From Discostella pseudostelligera (taxonomy: Eukaryota; Bacillariophyta; Thalassiosirophyceae; Thalassiosirales; Thalassiosiraceae): a stretch of 23,486 nucleotides of DNA. The position numbers were made by a program, and so were the translations under genes. The notes under the pieces are model-generated. The model was given only the letters and a program-made list of their open reading frames with translations. It was not told the origin of the DNA and searched no databases. The number at the start of each line of letters is the position of its first letter. The first letter of the stretch is position 1. The stretch is taken from the NCBI GenBank assembly GCA_036940085.1, contig JALLBK010000167.1:1-23486 (forward strand), given 5' to 3'. Positions 1-9,522 of the stretch are shown here, piece after piece.

Positions 1-114
1 CTCATTGGGACCTCAATGTTCGCGTTATATGGTGTTCTTATCGAGGTAAAGGGATTTACTTTGATTCATAGTTGGTTCACAAGTCATCATGACTTGCTGG
101 CCATTCTGAATAAA
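1..114 (+). CDS. possible 3' end of a gene entering from the left edge
   Basis: Frame 1 is open from the first base to a TAG at 112-114 and would encode about 37 residues with a protein-like composition (hydrophobic and aromatic residues mixed with charged ones). If real, it is the tail of a plus-strand gene that converges with, and overlaps by about 38 bp, the minus-strand gene ending at 77. I recognise no domain, and an open stretch this short can occur by chance. Confidence 0.2.
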
Positions 115-3100
115 TAGCACACACCATCTTCGGTATCACTAGGCAACAAATGAAATCCTGGAATCCTGCAACCATTGGTTCAATCCACAAAAGTCTTTGG
201 CTCTGGTCAATGTCGCATGCATGTAATAGCAAGATTGTGAAGAGCTTGCAAAGTCTTGCCAAGACGATTGCTGCACCCGCGGAGACTGCAATGACAACAC
301 CAAACAAGAGATTTAGATGACTCGCTGAAAGGCCAATGGAGCCAATGAAGAATCCATGTAACATTCCGAATATTAAGCAATTCTGCAACTCGTCGAAAAT
401 AAATGATCGATCAAGTTGTTGTTGTTGCGCACTTCTCGACCCAGTATATGCAACACCACTACCCTTGTCTAAAATATGCAGGGAAATGGAACGATGTGAG
501 TAAAGAAACACACACAATAAAGAGCCAAACAGATAAGAGTGACCTTACCAGCATGGTTCAAAATGGAAGTCATGACGATCGAAGCGAGCACCATCTGCAA
601 CTTCTTCAATCCAACTACAGACAAAAGTTGCTCGTTCCCTCCTGCAATAATGATGAATGCGGGAATCTCTGAAATTACCAAGACAAAAGATGGTCTCCAG
701 GATGTCATCGCTGATTTCCCTCTTGATGTATTCAATCCATCGGGACTCAAGAAACAATCGTCGGATCGAGAATGTGGTCGCCCATCGCGTCTCGACGAAA
801 GAAGGGGTGTTGTCTCAATATCGGCGTCGAAATTGTCACCAATAGTTGTTCTAAAAATCTCTGTTGAAGGATCGCCATGAATATTCTCTGCATAGTTTGC
901 TTCGTAGTCATTAAAGCCACCATCGTTCTCTTGATCAATACTTGGTAGAGCTTCAATACTCGCGCTACTACCTACGCCATAAGGATGGTACATGATAGAA
1001 TTATCGCGCAAGTCTCCGATTCCATTATTTTGTTCACTGGGCATTTCCTCAATGCTGTGATCAGAGTGAACACTCGGCATGGCTTCGACGCTTGCATTGT
1101 CATTTTGATTGGAGAGGGTGTCATGCTCACCAGAGTCGGCCGCAACCCTTAGGTCTCCTACAACGATATGCTCGCCGATACGTGTCGAAATGTTCATTGA
1201 TTGGCGCCCAACTCTTTCGGTGATCGATGAATCAGAACGTCGATCGTCCCTTATTGAATGCGGAGGAGAATTGCCAATACTTGCGCAGTCGATCTCTGCC
1301 TGAGTCACTATGACAGCTTCCGTCAATCGATAAATACCAGTGTCATCATAGGACGAGTGGGACCCTGGAGCCTCAGATTGTGATAGTTCATCGCCCATCA
1401 CAACTGAATGAGAATGGCTTGAGTCACTGCTAGCTCGACTAGGCATGGCCTCAACACTGGCACTACTCGCACCATCAGATGCGCTCGTAGATATTGAGAC
1501 AACCGAACCAACTCGATAGACGTTCAAACTCTCCACGCTTTCGTTGATGTCACTGAATGCACTTTCCAACGGACATGCGCTAGCTTCTGTAACGGATTCT
1601 AACATGGTTGTCTGTGTCGCCACACTAAATGCGTGATCCAAGTAAGCCCCTCTGCCCACGACGGATGGCTCCGATGGTTCATCTCTCACTGACTGCGGAG
1701 CAGCATTGCCAGTGCTGGCATGTTCAACCTCGGCAAGTTGAGCGATATCAGCTTCTGTCAGGCGTGGTAGTGAGCTTGTGTCAAACAAATCCTGTGATAG
1801 TGCATGAGATGTTGGTGATGAAGATGTTGGTGATGACGAAGCTTCATGAGGTATCCATGAGTTTTCAGAGCGATGATCGATTCCCCGAATGTTTGTCATC
1901 GGCACGTGCTCGATTGACTGAATCATTTGGATATCGTCGTCGTCGACATCATCTATCAGTGACTCTTGGTTGATTGAAGCCACAACTCTAGAGGCTGGTT
2001 CGACATAACCATTGATGTTGTGGTCCTTGTTTTCGTTTGTTTCACTTCCACCGCTGTCGGCTCGTTGCACTATGATAGCAGGCTCCGCAAGAAACAATTC
2101 CATTGTATACGGAAGACCACTGTCATTTTCCACTGCTGGTGAATCAATATGTAAGAGGCTGGATCTTCCCTCATTCGTATTTTCTAAAAACCGCTCCATT
2201 GGGAGCGGTAGAATTGGGTCTTGAGCATGAATAATCGTCTCGCACGGTGAATTCAAATGCAATGATTCCTCATTTGTTTCGTGAGCTTGTAAGCGAAACT
2301 CAGGGCTTTCCAACAAGCCGTGGTTGACATCGCTCCCGACCTCTGAGTGTAAACCGCCCCTGGAATCATTAATCCAATCATTCTCAACATCATTGTCACT
2401 CTCTTCCAGGTGCCTTTCTCGTAGGAGAGCTTGACGTCTACGGGCACGTTCGGTCTCGAGTCTAGCCTGTCGCTCTCGTTCCACTAATCTCTCCCTCTCA
2501 GTGGCAGGTGGAGGTATCGGAGGTATCGGGATGATAGTATTCAAATTGCCGACAAAAGACCCGTTCTGCATTCCCAATACCAATGCACTATCGCCCACGT
2601 AATCTGGAGCATGCAACTGCAATCCAGCATCAAATGAAACTTGACCCAGCAGTCCACCGTTGGCATTGCCATTCATAATCACATCATCACCACTGTCAAC
2701 TTCCTCCTCGTCCTCCTCTCGCTGGCGTTCTCTCTGCAAGGCTAAATGGCGTCGACGAGCCCGTTCTGATTCGAGTCTCGCCTGTCTCTCTCTTTCTACT
2801 AGTCGTTCTTTTTCTGTTGCAGGTGGCGGGAGAGNGTTCTGATTCGAGTCTCGCCTGTCTCTCTCTTTCTACTAGTCGTTCTTTTTCTGTTGCAGGTGGC
2901 GGGAGTGGCGGGGGTTCAACAGGAGTGTGCCGATCGCCCTCTCCCTCATCTTCTAAGATGTGACGATCACTACCATCGTAACTCGTTGACGAAAAATTAA
3001 GGATGATATCTGGCGGCACTGCATTAGTTGAAGCATGGAAACTAATAATGGCATCGACAGGATTGTTGATATTTGAGGGGGGTATGCCTGTGTGTGCATC

Positions 3101-3751
3101 AAACTGAGTGAAATCATGCGTGTGAAATAAAGGTGCAGCTTCCTCATTGAATTCAACATGGATGTTGATATCCCCCAATCTCTGCATGTTGTGAGTTGAA
3201 CTTTCGTTGCTGCAGTTGGTGTTCAAATTCCCACTCTGGCTTTGGCGTTCATCGAAACTCCGCAGTAGCACTCGACCACCAATACCCCGAGAAGGCGTAC
3301 TCTTCGAACGGTATCGTTTCTCGGAAGACTCAACAGCATTCCCAGCAGCAGTGCTAATGTCCCGATTATAGAAGTCTGCACCAGCATCAGAGTTTCGTAT
3401 CCTGAGATGTGCCCTGCGCAATCTTTCTTCGAACTGTTCCTTCTTGTCAAGCCGTGTCTCGTTAATAAATAGATGCGGATGAATCAAGTTGTGATGATGC
3501 ATATCCCTCATGCTCTCCCCGTCAGGTCCATGGTAGTGATTATTGGTAGTATCATGGTGCATTGTATGTGAAATTAAATCAGGTACACTTGGAGTTCTTC
3601 TCATTATGTCGCGGGAATTGGATGCATGTGTTTCATGAAATTGTAATTGAGAATTGTGAATATTGATATTGGGAACATGAACAAAAGGGGGTGGCAACTC
3701 TAACATTGTTGTTCGATTCGAGCAGTGTTGTAACAGTTGTTCCTCCGCCAT
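77..3751 (-). CDS. large repeat-rich protein with C-terminal multi-pass membrane domain (unknown function)
   Basis: I do not recognise this protein. Translation starts at the ATG at 3751 (context GCATGG). It runs through one long exon to 549, a GT-AG intron (469-548), and a short exon to the TGA at 77-79. With the duplicated 73 bp around the N at 2835 removed, the frame is continuous and predicts about 1173 residues. The first 1000 or so residues are His-, Ser- and Asp-rich and low in complexity. They hold a doubled Glu/Arg-rich segment (ERLVERERQARLE, twice, each after a Pro run), a doubled LTEA...AE...AS.GN...P.S.RD block, and about four ASVEAMPS-like motifs. The last 170 or so residues carry four or five hydrophobic stretches, suggesting a membrane anchor spanning the splice junction. 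The acidic repetitive region would then face one side of the membrane. Function is unknown. Gene reality is well supported by the long frame and the matching splice phase. Confidence 0.8.
469..548 (-). other. 80-bp spliceosomal intron
   Basis: On the minus strand the donor reads G|GTAAGG at 548 and the acceptor TTTTAG ends at 469. Without splicing, the frame hits TAG at the acceptor itself. Splicing is phase 1: G at 549 joins AC at 468-467 to make a GAC codon and opens the downstream frame to 77, which encodes the rest of the hydrophobic C-terminus. Both flanking exons encode membrane-like sequence, which supports the join. Confidence 0.8.
2763..2905. repeat. 70-bp direct duplication around a single N (likely assembly artefact)
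   Basis: Bases 2763-2832 are repeated identically at 2836-2905, separated by two bases and the only N in the window (2835). The 73-bp offset shifts the reading frame by one and breaks the 77-3751 gene. Dropping one copy makes the upstream and downstream frames the same. This is what two overlapping but unmerged contig ends joined by one N would look like. Confidence 0.85.
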
Positions 3752-4327
3752 GCGTTAGAGTTGGACATCTCGTTTTTGTCATCTCCAACTCCACCCCAAC
3801 CTTTATTTGCCGCCTTTGCTTGTGCTACGATACCTTGTTTGATTGAGAGTTGATGCTGAACAACAACTTTCCCGCCATCTGGCGTCCGTACCTTCAACTT
3901 TCGTTAAGTATCTTTCCCCATTTTGAAATTAAATTTTGAATTGAAATTAGCACCCTACGTTGCTACGTCGCGGAATCTGTATGTGGCAAATGTACTGTTT
4001 CCTCTGTAACCTGTCACCATTGCCAGCCGGCAGCGGCAGCTGAACCACAACCACAAAAAAATAATCTCTCCTCCTCTCTCCATCGCCGCGCCGATAATAT
4101 CGACCCCATGATGCCCAGCCCACGTATGGTACCAGCCATCCATCGATGCCTACCTCAATTCTCAATCAATGACATGAACCATCATCATTGTCAGATTGAG
4201 ATTGAAGAGATGAAGCAATAACTGTCGTCCGTGAAATCCAGAGCGCAAGCAAATAACACAAGGGGATGATCGAGATGATTCTGCACCTGAATTGGGTTTA
4301 ATTTGCACATGTAACATTGGCCAAACG
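3752..4327. other. divergent intergenic region, 576 bp
   Basis: This lies between the minus-strand gene starting at 3751 and the plus-strand helicase start at 4328, so it should hold both promoters. I see no clear TATA box or other recognisable element. A minus-strand open stretch (3897-3752) encodes about 48 plausible residues, but in a different frame from the downstream gene and without a convincing donor site. It could be a 5' exon or simply UTR. Confidence 0.5.
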
Positions 4328-7054
4328 ATGATCACCCAACGGCAATGGATGACATCCGCCGTTCTTATACTATTTTGTCCCCGTCATGTGCTTGGATCAC
4401 ATGAGCAAGGGTCGATTGTTTCCGGCGCAGGAGATTGTTTTGGTAGACGAACAAAGCTGTCGGCGCCGGTGACAACTGGGTTCCAACATGTGCCATCATC
4501 TTCTAGACATAGAAATCACAACTACTCGCCGTTGACCTCATTTCAACTAGGATACTCAAGCGATGAGGACGGAAGGAGCATTCACAATAATAATTGGTTA
4601 CAATCAACCAACAACCATCAAACATTTTTTTCAGATGAAATTCATACAGCTAGAGAAGATCACTTTGTCGGTGCCGATAGATGGGAGAAGAGTGACATGT
4701 TTAATGATAGAGATGACGATGACATAGATGGCTTATCGACGACGAACAACGATGCTCGTGAGCGACAAAATAGGCGACTTCAGTCTTTAATCCATTTCAA
4801 CCAAGCCACTGCACAACAGAATAAATTATCAGCATCCTCCTCGTCTAAGATGAATGGGGCTGAGAGGAGAAGCACATCACAGGAAGATGGTACCAAACGT
4901 GGAACTGAAAATGACTTTTTGGTACTCCCCCACAACGATCTATCCCAGCTCCAGGCCATTCGATCAAATGCTCCTGCCATTCTACTTCCATCTGGCCCTG
5001 GTACGGGGAAGACCCATGTTCTATCATTACGGATTGCATACCTTCTTCGAAAGCATATTATCATGAAGCGGAGAAATCTGTTCAGAGGTTCAGAGTTTGG
5101 CGGTAAAGAGTTTCACCTTGACTCTGACGAGGAGGATTGCACAACACCAGACTCTATCGTCATATTGAGCTTCACCAATAGAGATGCAGAGAGGTTGAAA
5201 GAACGCGCGCTTGACTGTTTATTTCCTTCTCGTAGCAGTGACTCTCATCAGATGGGGAGGAATGAAACATCGCGTCAACTATGGGCTGGGACGATGCATG
5301 CATTTTCACTTGCGATTCTAAATAAGTATGGACCGTCTTCGTCGCCATTGCGAGTGTTACCTGCTAGAGAAATGCGCAATCGAGTTTCTGCATCGCTACG
5401 GTCATTGATGTTTACGCATGATGGAGAACACACCACACCAATGAATTCAGAAATCAGAGCGCTGCAAGCTCGTCATCTGCAAGCTCTCAACGATGTTGGG
5501 CATTCACGCTCTATCCTTTACCAGAACATCGTGCGGTGCATTGAACTCTGGAAAGAAGCAGGCATTCCTCTTACATCTCCTGAACCACTGTCAGTCGCCG
5601 CTGCTTATGAAGCCGGCAATTCAGCAGACGAGGACATGAATGATCATGGCTATCAACAGAGGGAGCTCTATGTGACAAAAGTGTGCATGGAATTGGCAAT
5701 GAGGTTAGGCATACCGAAGAGTTCCGCCATGTTAGCGCTTGATGTTTTCCCAGCCTTCCAGGCTCGACACGCCGAAGCTGGTACTGCGGATCCATCTGAC
5801 CTTGCAGGCATGGCCTATCGTCTCCTAATCGCTCAACCTGAATCACTTCGTCTACTTCGATCGAAACTGAAGCATGTCATTGTCGACGAGTATCAAGATA
5901 TGTCGGTGTCTCAACACAATCTGCTCCGTTTGATAGTGCGAGGAGTTGTCATTGAAGACGAAGCGTTTCTAGACACCAGTGACATGCTCAAGAAAAGGAA
6001 AATCGAGCTACGACGACGTCAAAGATTGCCAATCTTGCTGGAACCCAACGAGCAAAAGCGGAGATTCAAAGCCAATTCTCGCTATAAAATTACTCTACAA
6101 AGTTATTCTGTGCCGTCTATCTTCTGTGCCGGAGATGCAAGCCAATCGATCTATGGCTGGAGAGGCGGAGCTCCAGAACTAACAATTGAAGGATTCCATC
6201 GTGATTATCCGCAAGGCATCGTCGCGCATCTCGCGGTATGTTATCGGCTTCCAAATGATATTGCCGAAGCTGCAGGAATGCTATATCCGATGGTACTGGT
6301 AGACACCATTTACAACTCAAATAATGTGAGCCCTGCAGCGGCTGCCAAGATGGCGTCTTCTCTGCGGAATTCACCAAACCCGATCGTTCTTGGCGGTCCA
6401 GGCCAATCTACAGAAGAGCATGTAAGATTAGGAAATCAGCTTTTGCTATCGAAGGGTGGTATGCAAAAGATTGACAGTACGGTTATCTTGCATGGCCTGT
6501 GGGATGCTCGTGAAGAGGCCAAATACATTGCTTCCACAATCAGGCGGAGATCGAAAGAACGCAAAAGTGCATTGATAAGTGCTTTTAATAACTTGGATGG
6601 AGCAGTCCCATTCCCTCCTGCGGATGAGTTGATGGACTTGACTGACGTTGCTGTAATGGTTCAATGATCTAATCAACTTCATCTTGTAAAGGAGGCTCTC
6701 GGTAATGAGGGTATTCCATACACCACCAGGAGACTAAAAATTGGTTGACACAGAAACGAACGAGGATGGATAAATCACTCCCGATGAAACCAGTATTGCT
6801 ATTGACAATGCATCGGTCCAAAAAGGTGAGTAATTCGATGATGTCTACTTGGCAGGATGGACTTACTACTACCACTACTTCTTCTTCTTCTTGCTTAATG
6901 ATCAATGATCCTGTACAACATACTCGACAACAAGAAGAACCTAGCAAAGTCAACAAAAATTCTGGCGCAAACGCCTACTTCTCTTCTTGATCTTCTTCAA
7001 CAATTCAGCTTTCACGAGAAGGATTCCATACAAGGCTTGTGAGCTGCGAGGAGA
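4328..7054 (+). pseudogene. UvrD/Srs2-like superfamily 1 DNA helicase, disrupted
   Basis: SF1A helicases of this family unwind DNA 3' to 5' in repair and recombination. The first ATG is at 4328; the frame is also open upstream. The first 780 codons are intact. A short hydrophobic N-terminus (ITQRQWMTSAVLILF) may be a targeting signal. There follow about 190 low-complexity residues, Walker A GPGTGKT (223-229), a motif Ia-like SFTNRDAERL, motif II DEYQD (520-524), motif III GDASQSIYGWRGG (602-614) and a motif IV-like CYRLPNDIAEAA. About 50 extra residues separate motifs II and III. TGA at 6665 interrupts the conserved strand after DVAVMVQ, and homology resumes at once in frame (LVKEALGNEGIPY). 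A second TGA follows, the 2B region is missing, and VLLLTMHRSK (motif V-like) is frameshifted against FDDVYLAGW with extra A bases near 6826. Motif VI is not found. An open tail (about 6900-7054) may be the old C-terminus. I call it a pseudogene; a truncated 779-aa product or sequencing errors are possible. Confidence 0.7.
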
Positions 7055-7080
7055 AAAATCCCAAGACTACTACTTCTTCT

Positions 7081-8331
7081 TCAGCCTTTCATTTTCATCG
7101 ACGATGATTTGCCTGACTTAGAGGATGAGGGTTCTTCTGGTACTACACCTAGAGGGTCCCAACACTGTTGATACGGTAAATAGCATCCGCAAGGACGCAG
7201 GAATTGAATCACCAAAGGACAGTTGATCTCATCGATCAGTCCATCCTTTCCGGCTTTTTCGATTTCTGCACACGTGAAGTTTCCATGGTTTGGAAGCGTT
7301 ACAATTGCGTCAGGGTTGGTAATAGATCCTGTGTAGCTATACATGCAAACATCGCATTTGTATGGCGCTGTGGGGGCAATGGTAACTGGCATCATTGTGC
7401 TGGGAGTAATGGTTGATGGCACTGCTGTGGGGATAATGGTTGATGGCACTGCTGTGGGGGCGATGGTAAATGGCATTGTGGGGGCAGTGCTTGATGGCAC
7501 TCCTGTTGGGGCAGCAGTTTCAGTGGCCTTTGAAGGACTTGGTGTCACAGGCGCAGATGTGGGACCTGATGTTGGTGAAGCTGAGGGACTATCCGTCGGT
7601 GCCTTCGTATCGGACCGCGTGGGAGCCGGCGTTGGCGAATCGGAGGGACTATCCGTCGGTGCCTTTGTATCAAACAAAGCCTCGAATTCGTCCATGAGGG
7701 CATCCAAGTTGCCCCATGACGACCTTCCATTAGGAGGCTGAACTATCAACTTCAGCTCATTTTCAAACCCGAATTTGTTGATCCAAAATTGGATGTCATG
7801 GTCTTTGTTACTTCCAATAATTGGCCCCGATAAAATAGGCCTCATGAAGACTTCATCGTTAAGCGTGTACATCTGTCCATTGCTACGGTCTTCAAAGCTA
7901 CGCACTCGCTTGCAATTTCCCTGCAGCCAGCGACTGATCGTATGCCCACCAAACTGGTGTCGTCCACCACTTGGAATTTTTGTGAACCCCTCTCGCTTAA
8001 GAGTCTCGACTTGGTCCATGACGACTTTATCTAAGACTCGAACGACAGTCTGTTGAGAACCTATCACAGTGGTAGCAACCACAACCGCTCTTACAACTTG
8101 GACAGACAAGCCAGTTATCGCAGCAACACTTGAGGATACTGATGTGAGGGCCACAGGCGCAGCGATACCACCTGATAGTGCAATCGAAGCAATTGCTCCC
8201 AAAGCAATTGATACGTAGGAGAAGATTTCCAATGCTGCAGTGTCTGGGCCAACCATGCAAAAGAATTCAAACGGGGTGTTGTTTACAATAGTGAGCGAGG
8301 ACGACCATTCCTTAGAGACACCGCCACCCAT
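7081..8331 (-). CDS. Thr/Pro/Ser-rich linker protein with Cys-rich C-terminal domain
   Basis: No named family is recognised. From the ATG at 8331 the product is 416 residues and begins MGGGVSK, which fits an N-myristoylation signal (Gly2, Ser6, Lys7). The N-terminal region starts SSSLTIVNNTPFEF and has a hydrophobic Ala/Val/Ser-rich stretch of about 70 residues that could be one or two membrane helices, then a globular-looking segment. A Thr-Pro-Ser linker follows, with two DTKAPTDSPS repeats and several APTAVPSTI-type repeats. The C-terminus is a Cys-rich module (CDVC, then single Cys, CP, CGC and CW) of a kind seen in many diatom proteins, followed by a Ser/Lys tail. The frame is open upstream to another ATG at 8475. 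An internal ATG at 8445 would give MQHAAGHILFFLSSI, which resembles a signal peptide, so a secreted form is possible. Context gives no partner. Confidence 0.7.
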   Translation of the reverse strand: MGGGVSKEWSSSLTIVNNTPFEFFCMVGPDTAALEIFSYVSIALGAIASIALSGGIAAPVALTSVSSSVAAITGLSVQVVRAVVVATTVIGSQQTVVRVLDKVVMDQVETLKREGFTKIPSGGRHQFGGHTISRWLQGNCKRVRSFEDRSNGQMYTLNDEVFMRPILSGPIIGSNKDHDIQFWINKFGFENELKLIVQPPNGRSSWGNLDALMDEFEALFDTKAPTDSPSDSPTPAPTRSDTKAPTDSPSASPTSGPTSAPVTPSPSKATETAAPTGVPSSTAPTMPFTIAPTAVPSTIIPTAVPSTITPSTMMPVTIAPTAPYKCDVCMYSYTGSITNPDAIVTLPNHGNFTCAEIEKAGKDGLIDEINCPLVIQFLRPCGCYLPYQQCWDPLGVVPEEPSSSKSGKSSSMKMKG

Positions 8332-8518
8332 GATGACGAGTGAGGATTCAAGAAAATCTGACGACCTTTTCAATGTTGTTGCACCCGCTTTGATGTTGCT
8401 GATCGAAGATAGAAAAAATAGTATGTGACCTGCTGCATGCTGCATGCTAACTGCATGCATTATGATTGTTTCCATACAGGGAGTCTATCCAGAGTCCAGA
8501 GTAGCTGAAGCCTGAAGT

Positions 8519-8574
8519 CAGCGACACTGCGGAGAAAAACGGCAACTCAGCGACATACTGCGGGGAAAAACGGC
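8519..8574. repeat. two tandem copies of a 25-27-bp unit
   Basis: The unit CAGCGACA..CTGCGG.GAAAAACGGC occurs at 8519-8543 and 8548-8574, with a 2-bp insertion and one substitution between copies. It lies upstream of the 7081-8331 gene (minus strand) and could be promoter-proximal, but no function is evident. Confidence 0.7.
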
Positions 8575-8767
8575 TACGCTTCAAGAAGATCGATGAAGAA
8601 TGTCTCTAATGATGATCGTGAATGCAGCACATAATATTTTATCCAGAATGTCAGTGACTTCTGCTTCTGAGAGAAGCAACCAGCGATTTACGGTCGAGAA
8701 AAACGACAGAATTAGGGACAAAGTCAAGAAAGAAGGGCAACAGGTCGACGGTTCGGCTTTACTGAAG

Positions 8768-8810
8768 GCGTTGGCGCTGTTGGCGTTGGCGTTGGGGAAG
8801 CGTTGGCGCG
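8768..8810. repeat. GTTGGC hexanucleotide minisatellite
   Basis: There are about six imperfect copies of the hexamer GTTGGC (GCGTTGGCGCTGTTGGCGTT and on), inside the GC-rich block. In the reverse frame it encodes a short Pro-Thr repeat, which explains an open frame there that I do not accept as a gene. Confidence 0.7.
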
Positions 8811-9179
8811 AAACGGCCCCTCAGCCGCCAAAAATCCGAGGAGAGAAAGAGAGGAGAGAAAGAGCCCCGCAATCTCCGTTGGGACCCCCCCGGGCGGAAC
8901 CCCCTTCTTGGGCTTAGCGTTCGGCACCCCCCAGATCCAGCAATACTTTCCACAAGCGCACAGTGGGAATCCTCGCCAAATAGTAGTTCCACGCGTCGAC
9001 GTGAGAAGCCCTTCCACACGTCAAAAAGTTGCCATCTTCATTCAGCTCTCGCTTAATACGTAGAATCCCTTTTCACTTATTGATCTGCAAACAACCATGA
9101 TGATGTTGAGAACAAGCCAACAACAACACACAACAACAAGAAGTCCGGAAAGAGGAAGCATAATGCATTGTTAAAAGGA

Positions 9180-9218
9180 CTAGCCCGACTGCGTCGGGAG
9201 AAAGACTTCGTCGGCTAG
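9180..9218. repeat. imperfect inverted repeat (hairpin)
   Basis: CTAGCC at 9180 pairs with GGCTAG ending at 9218, and the stem continues through GAC/GTC with a bulge and a mismatch. Nested in the left arm is CCCGAC-TGC-GTCGGG. It sits about 40 bp from the Copia-1 insertion site and may be the end of an older element. Confidence 0.5.
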
Positions 9219-9260
9219 CGCTGTGCGTTAGGTTTAGGGGGGCGTCATCAATTCTAAGAG

Positions 9261-9503
9261 TGTAGGATGGGACGGCTCTTAGCCCCGCCCCCATTTGTTT
9301 TAAGCACACTGATTAATTATATCAGATTAGTCAATTAACCCAATAACATGTCGTTATGATGATTATGATAAGAGTGAGATGAAGTTCACAACACCCGGTC
9401 CTCACATCGTCGTGAGGCCGTACGTACAAGCATATGATTAGCCCTCCTTAGTCATGTGAGCTTCCACGTGTCGGACGGCTGTGATGAGGTTACTCTCCCA
9501 ACA
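9261..9503 (-). repeat. Copia-1 LTR (3' LTR, left copy)
   Basis: This 243-bp copy aligns to 14791-15035 at a constant offset of 5530 until a 2-bp deletion near 9370. It carries one CACGTG (near 9465); a second, present in the other LTR, is CATGTG here. The short purine stretch AGGAGTG lies just inside the element (9504-9510) and could be the polypurine tract. Confidence 0.93.
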
Positions 9504-9522
9504 CACTCCTGTGGCGCGTGTT

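Larger units (their letters stand above)
8332..9255. other. gene-free, partly GC-rich region before the first retroelement
   Basis: I see no credible coding sequence. The stretch 8760-9000 is GC-rich, with runs of C and G and a purine-rich GGAGAGAAAGA repeat. Open frames there on both strands are low-complexity shadows. A GACGTG/CACGTC inverted pair lies near 9000-9025. Upstream of 8475 there are repeated GCATGC palindromes (8433-8460). Confidence 0.5.

Noticed and set aside
3700..3897. Upstream minus-strand frame as a first exon
   Set aside because: Plausible residues but a different frame from the main gene, and no convincing donor and acceptor pair. The ATG at 3751 has a good context.
7343..7741. 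Plus-strand Gly/Val-rich 132-codon frame
   Set aside because: It is the antisense shadow of the Thr-Pro-Ser linker of the 7081-8331 gene.
8724..9063. Open frames on both strands in the GC-rich island
   Set aside because: They arise from GTTGGC repeats and C/G runs, give Pro-Thr or Arg-Glu low-complexity peptides, and conflict with one another.
9225..9242. Interstitial telomere repeat
   Set aside because: Only TTAGGTTTAGGGGGG is present, fewer than two full units, which is too little to claim.
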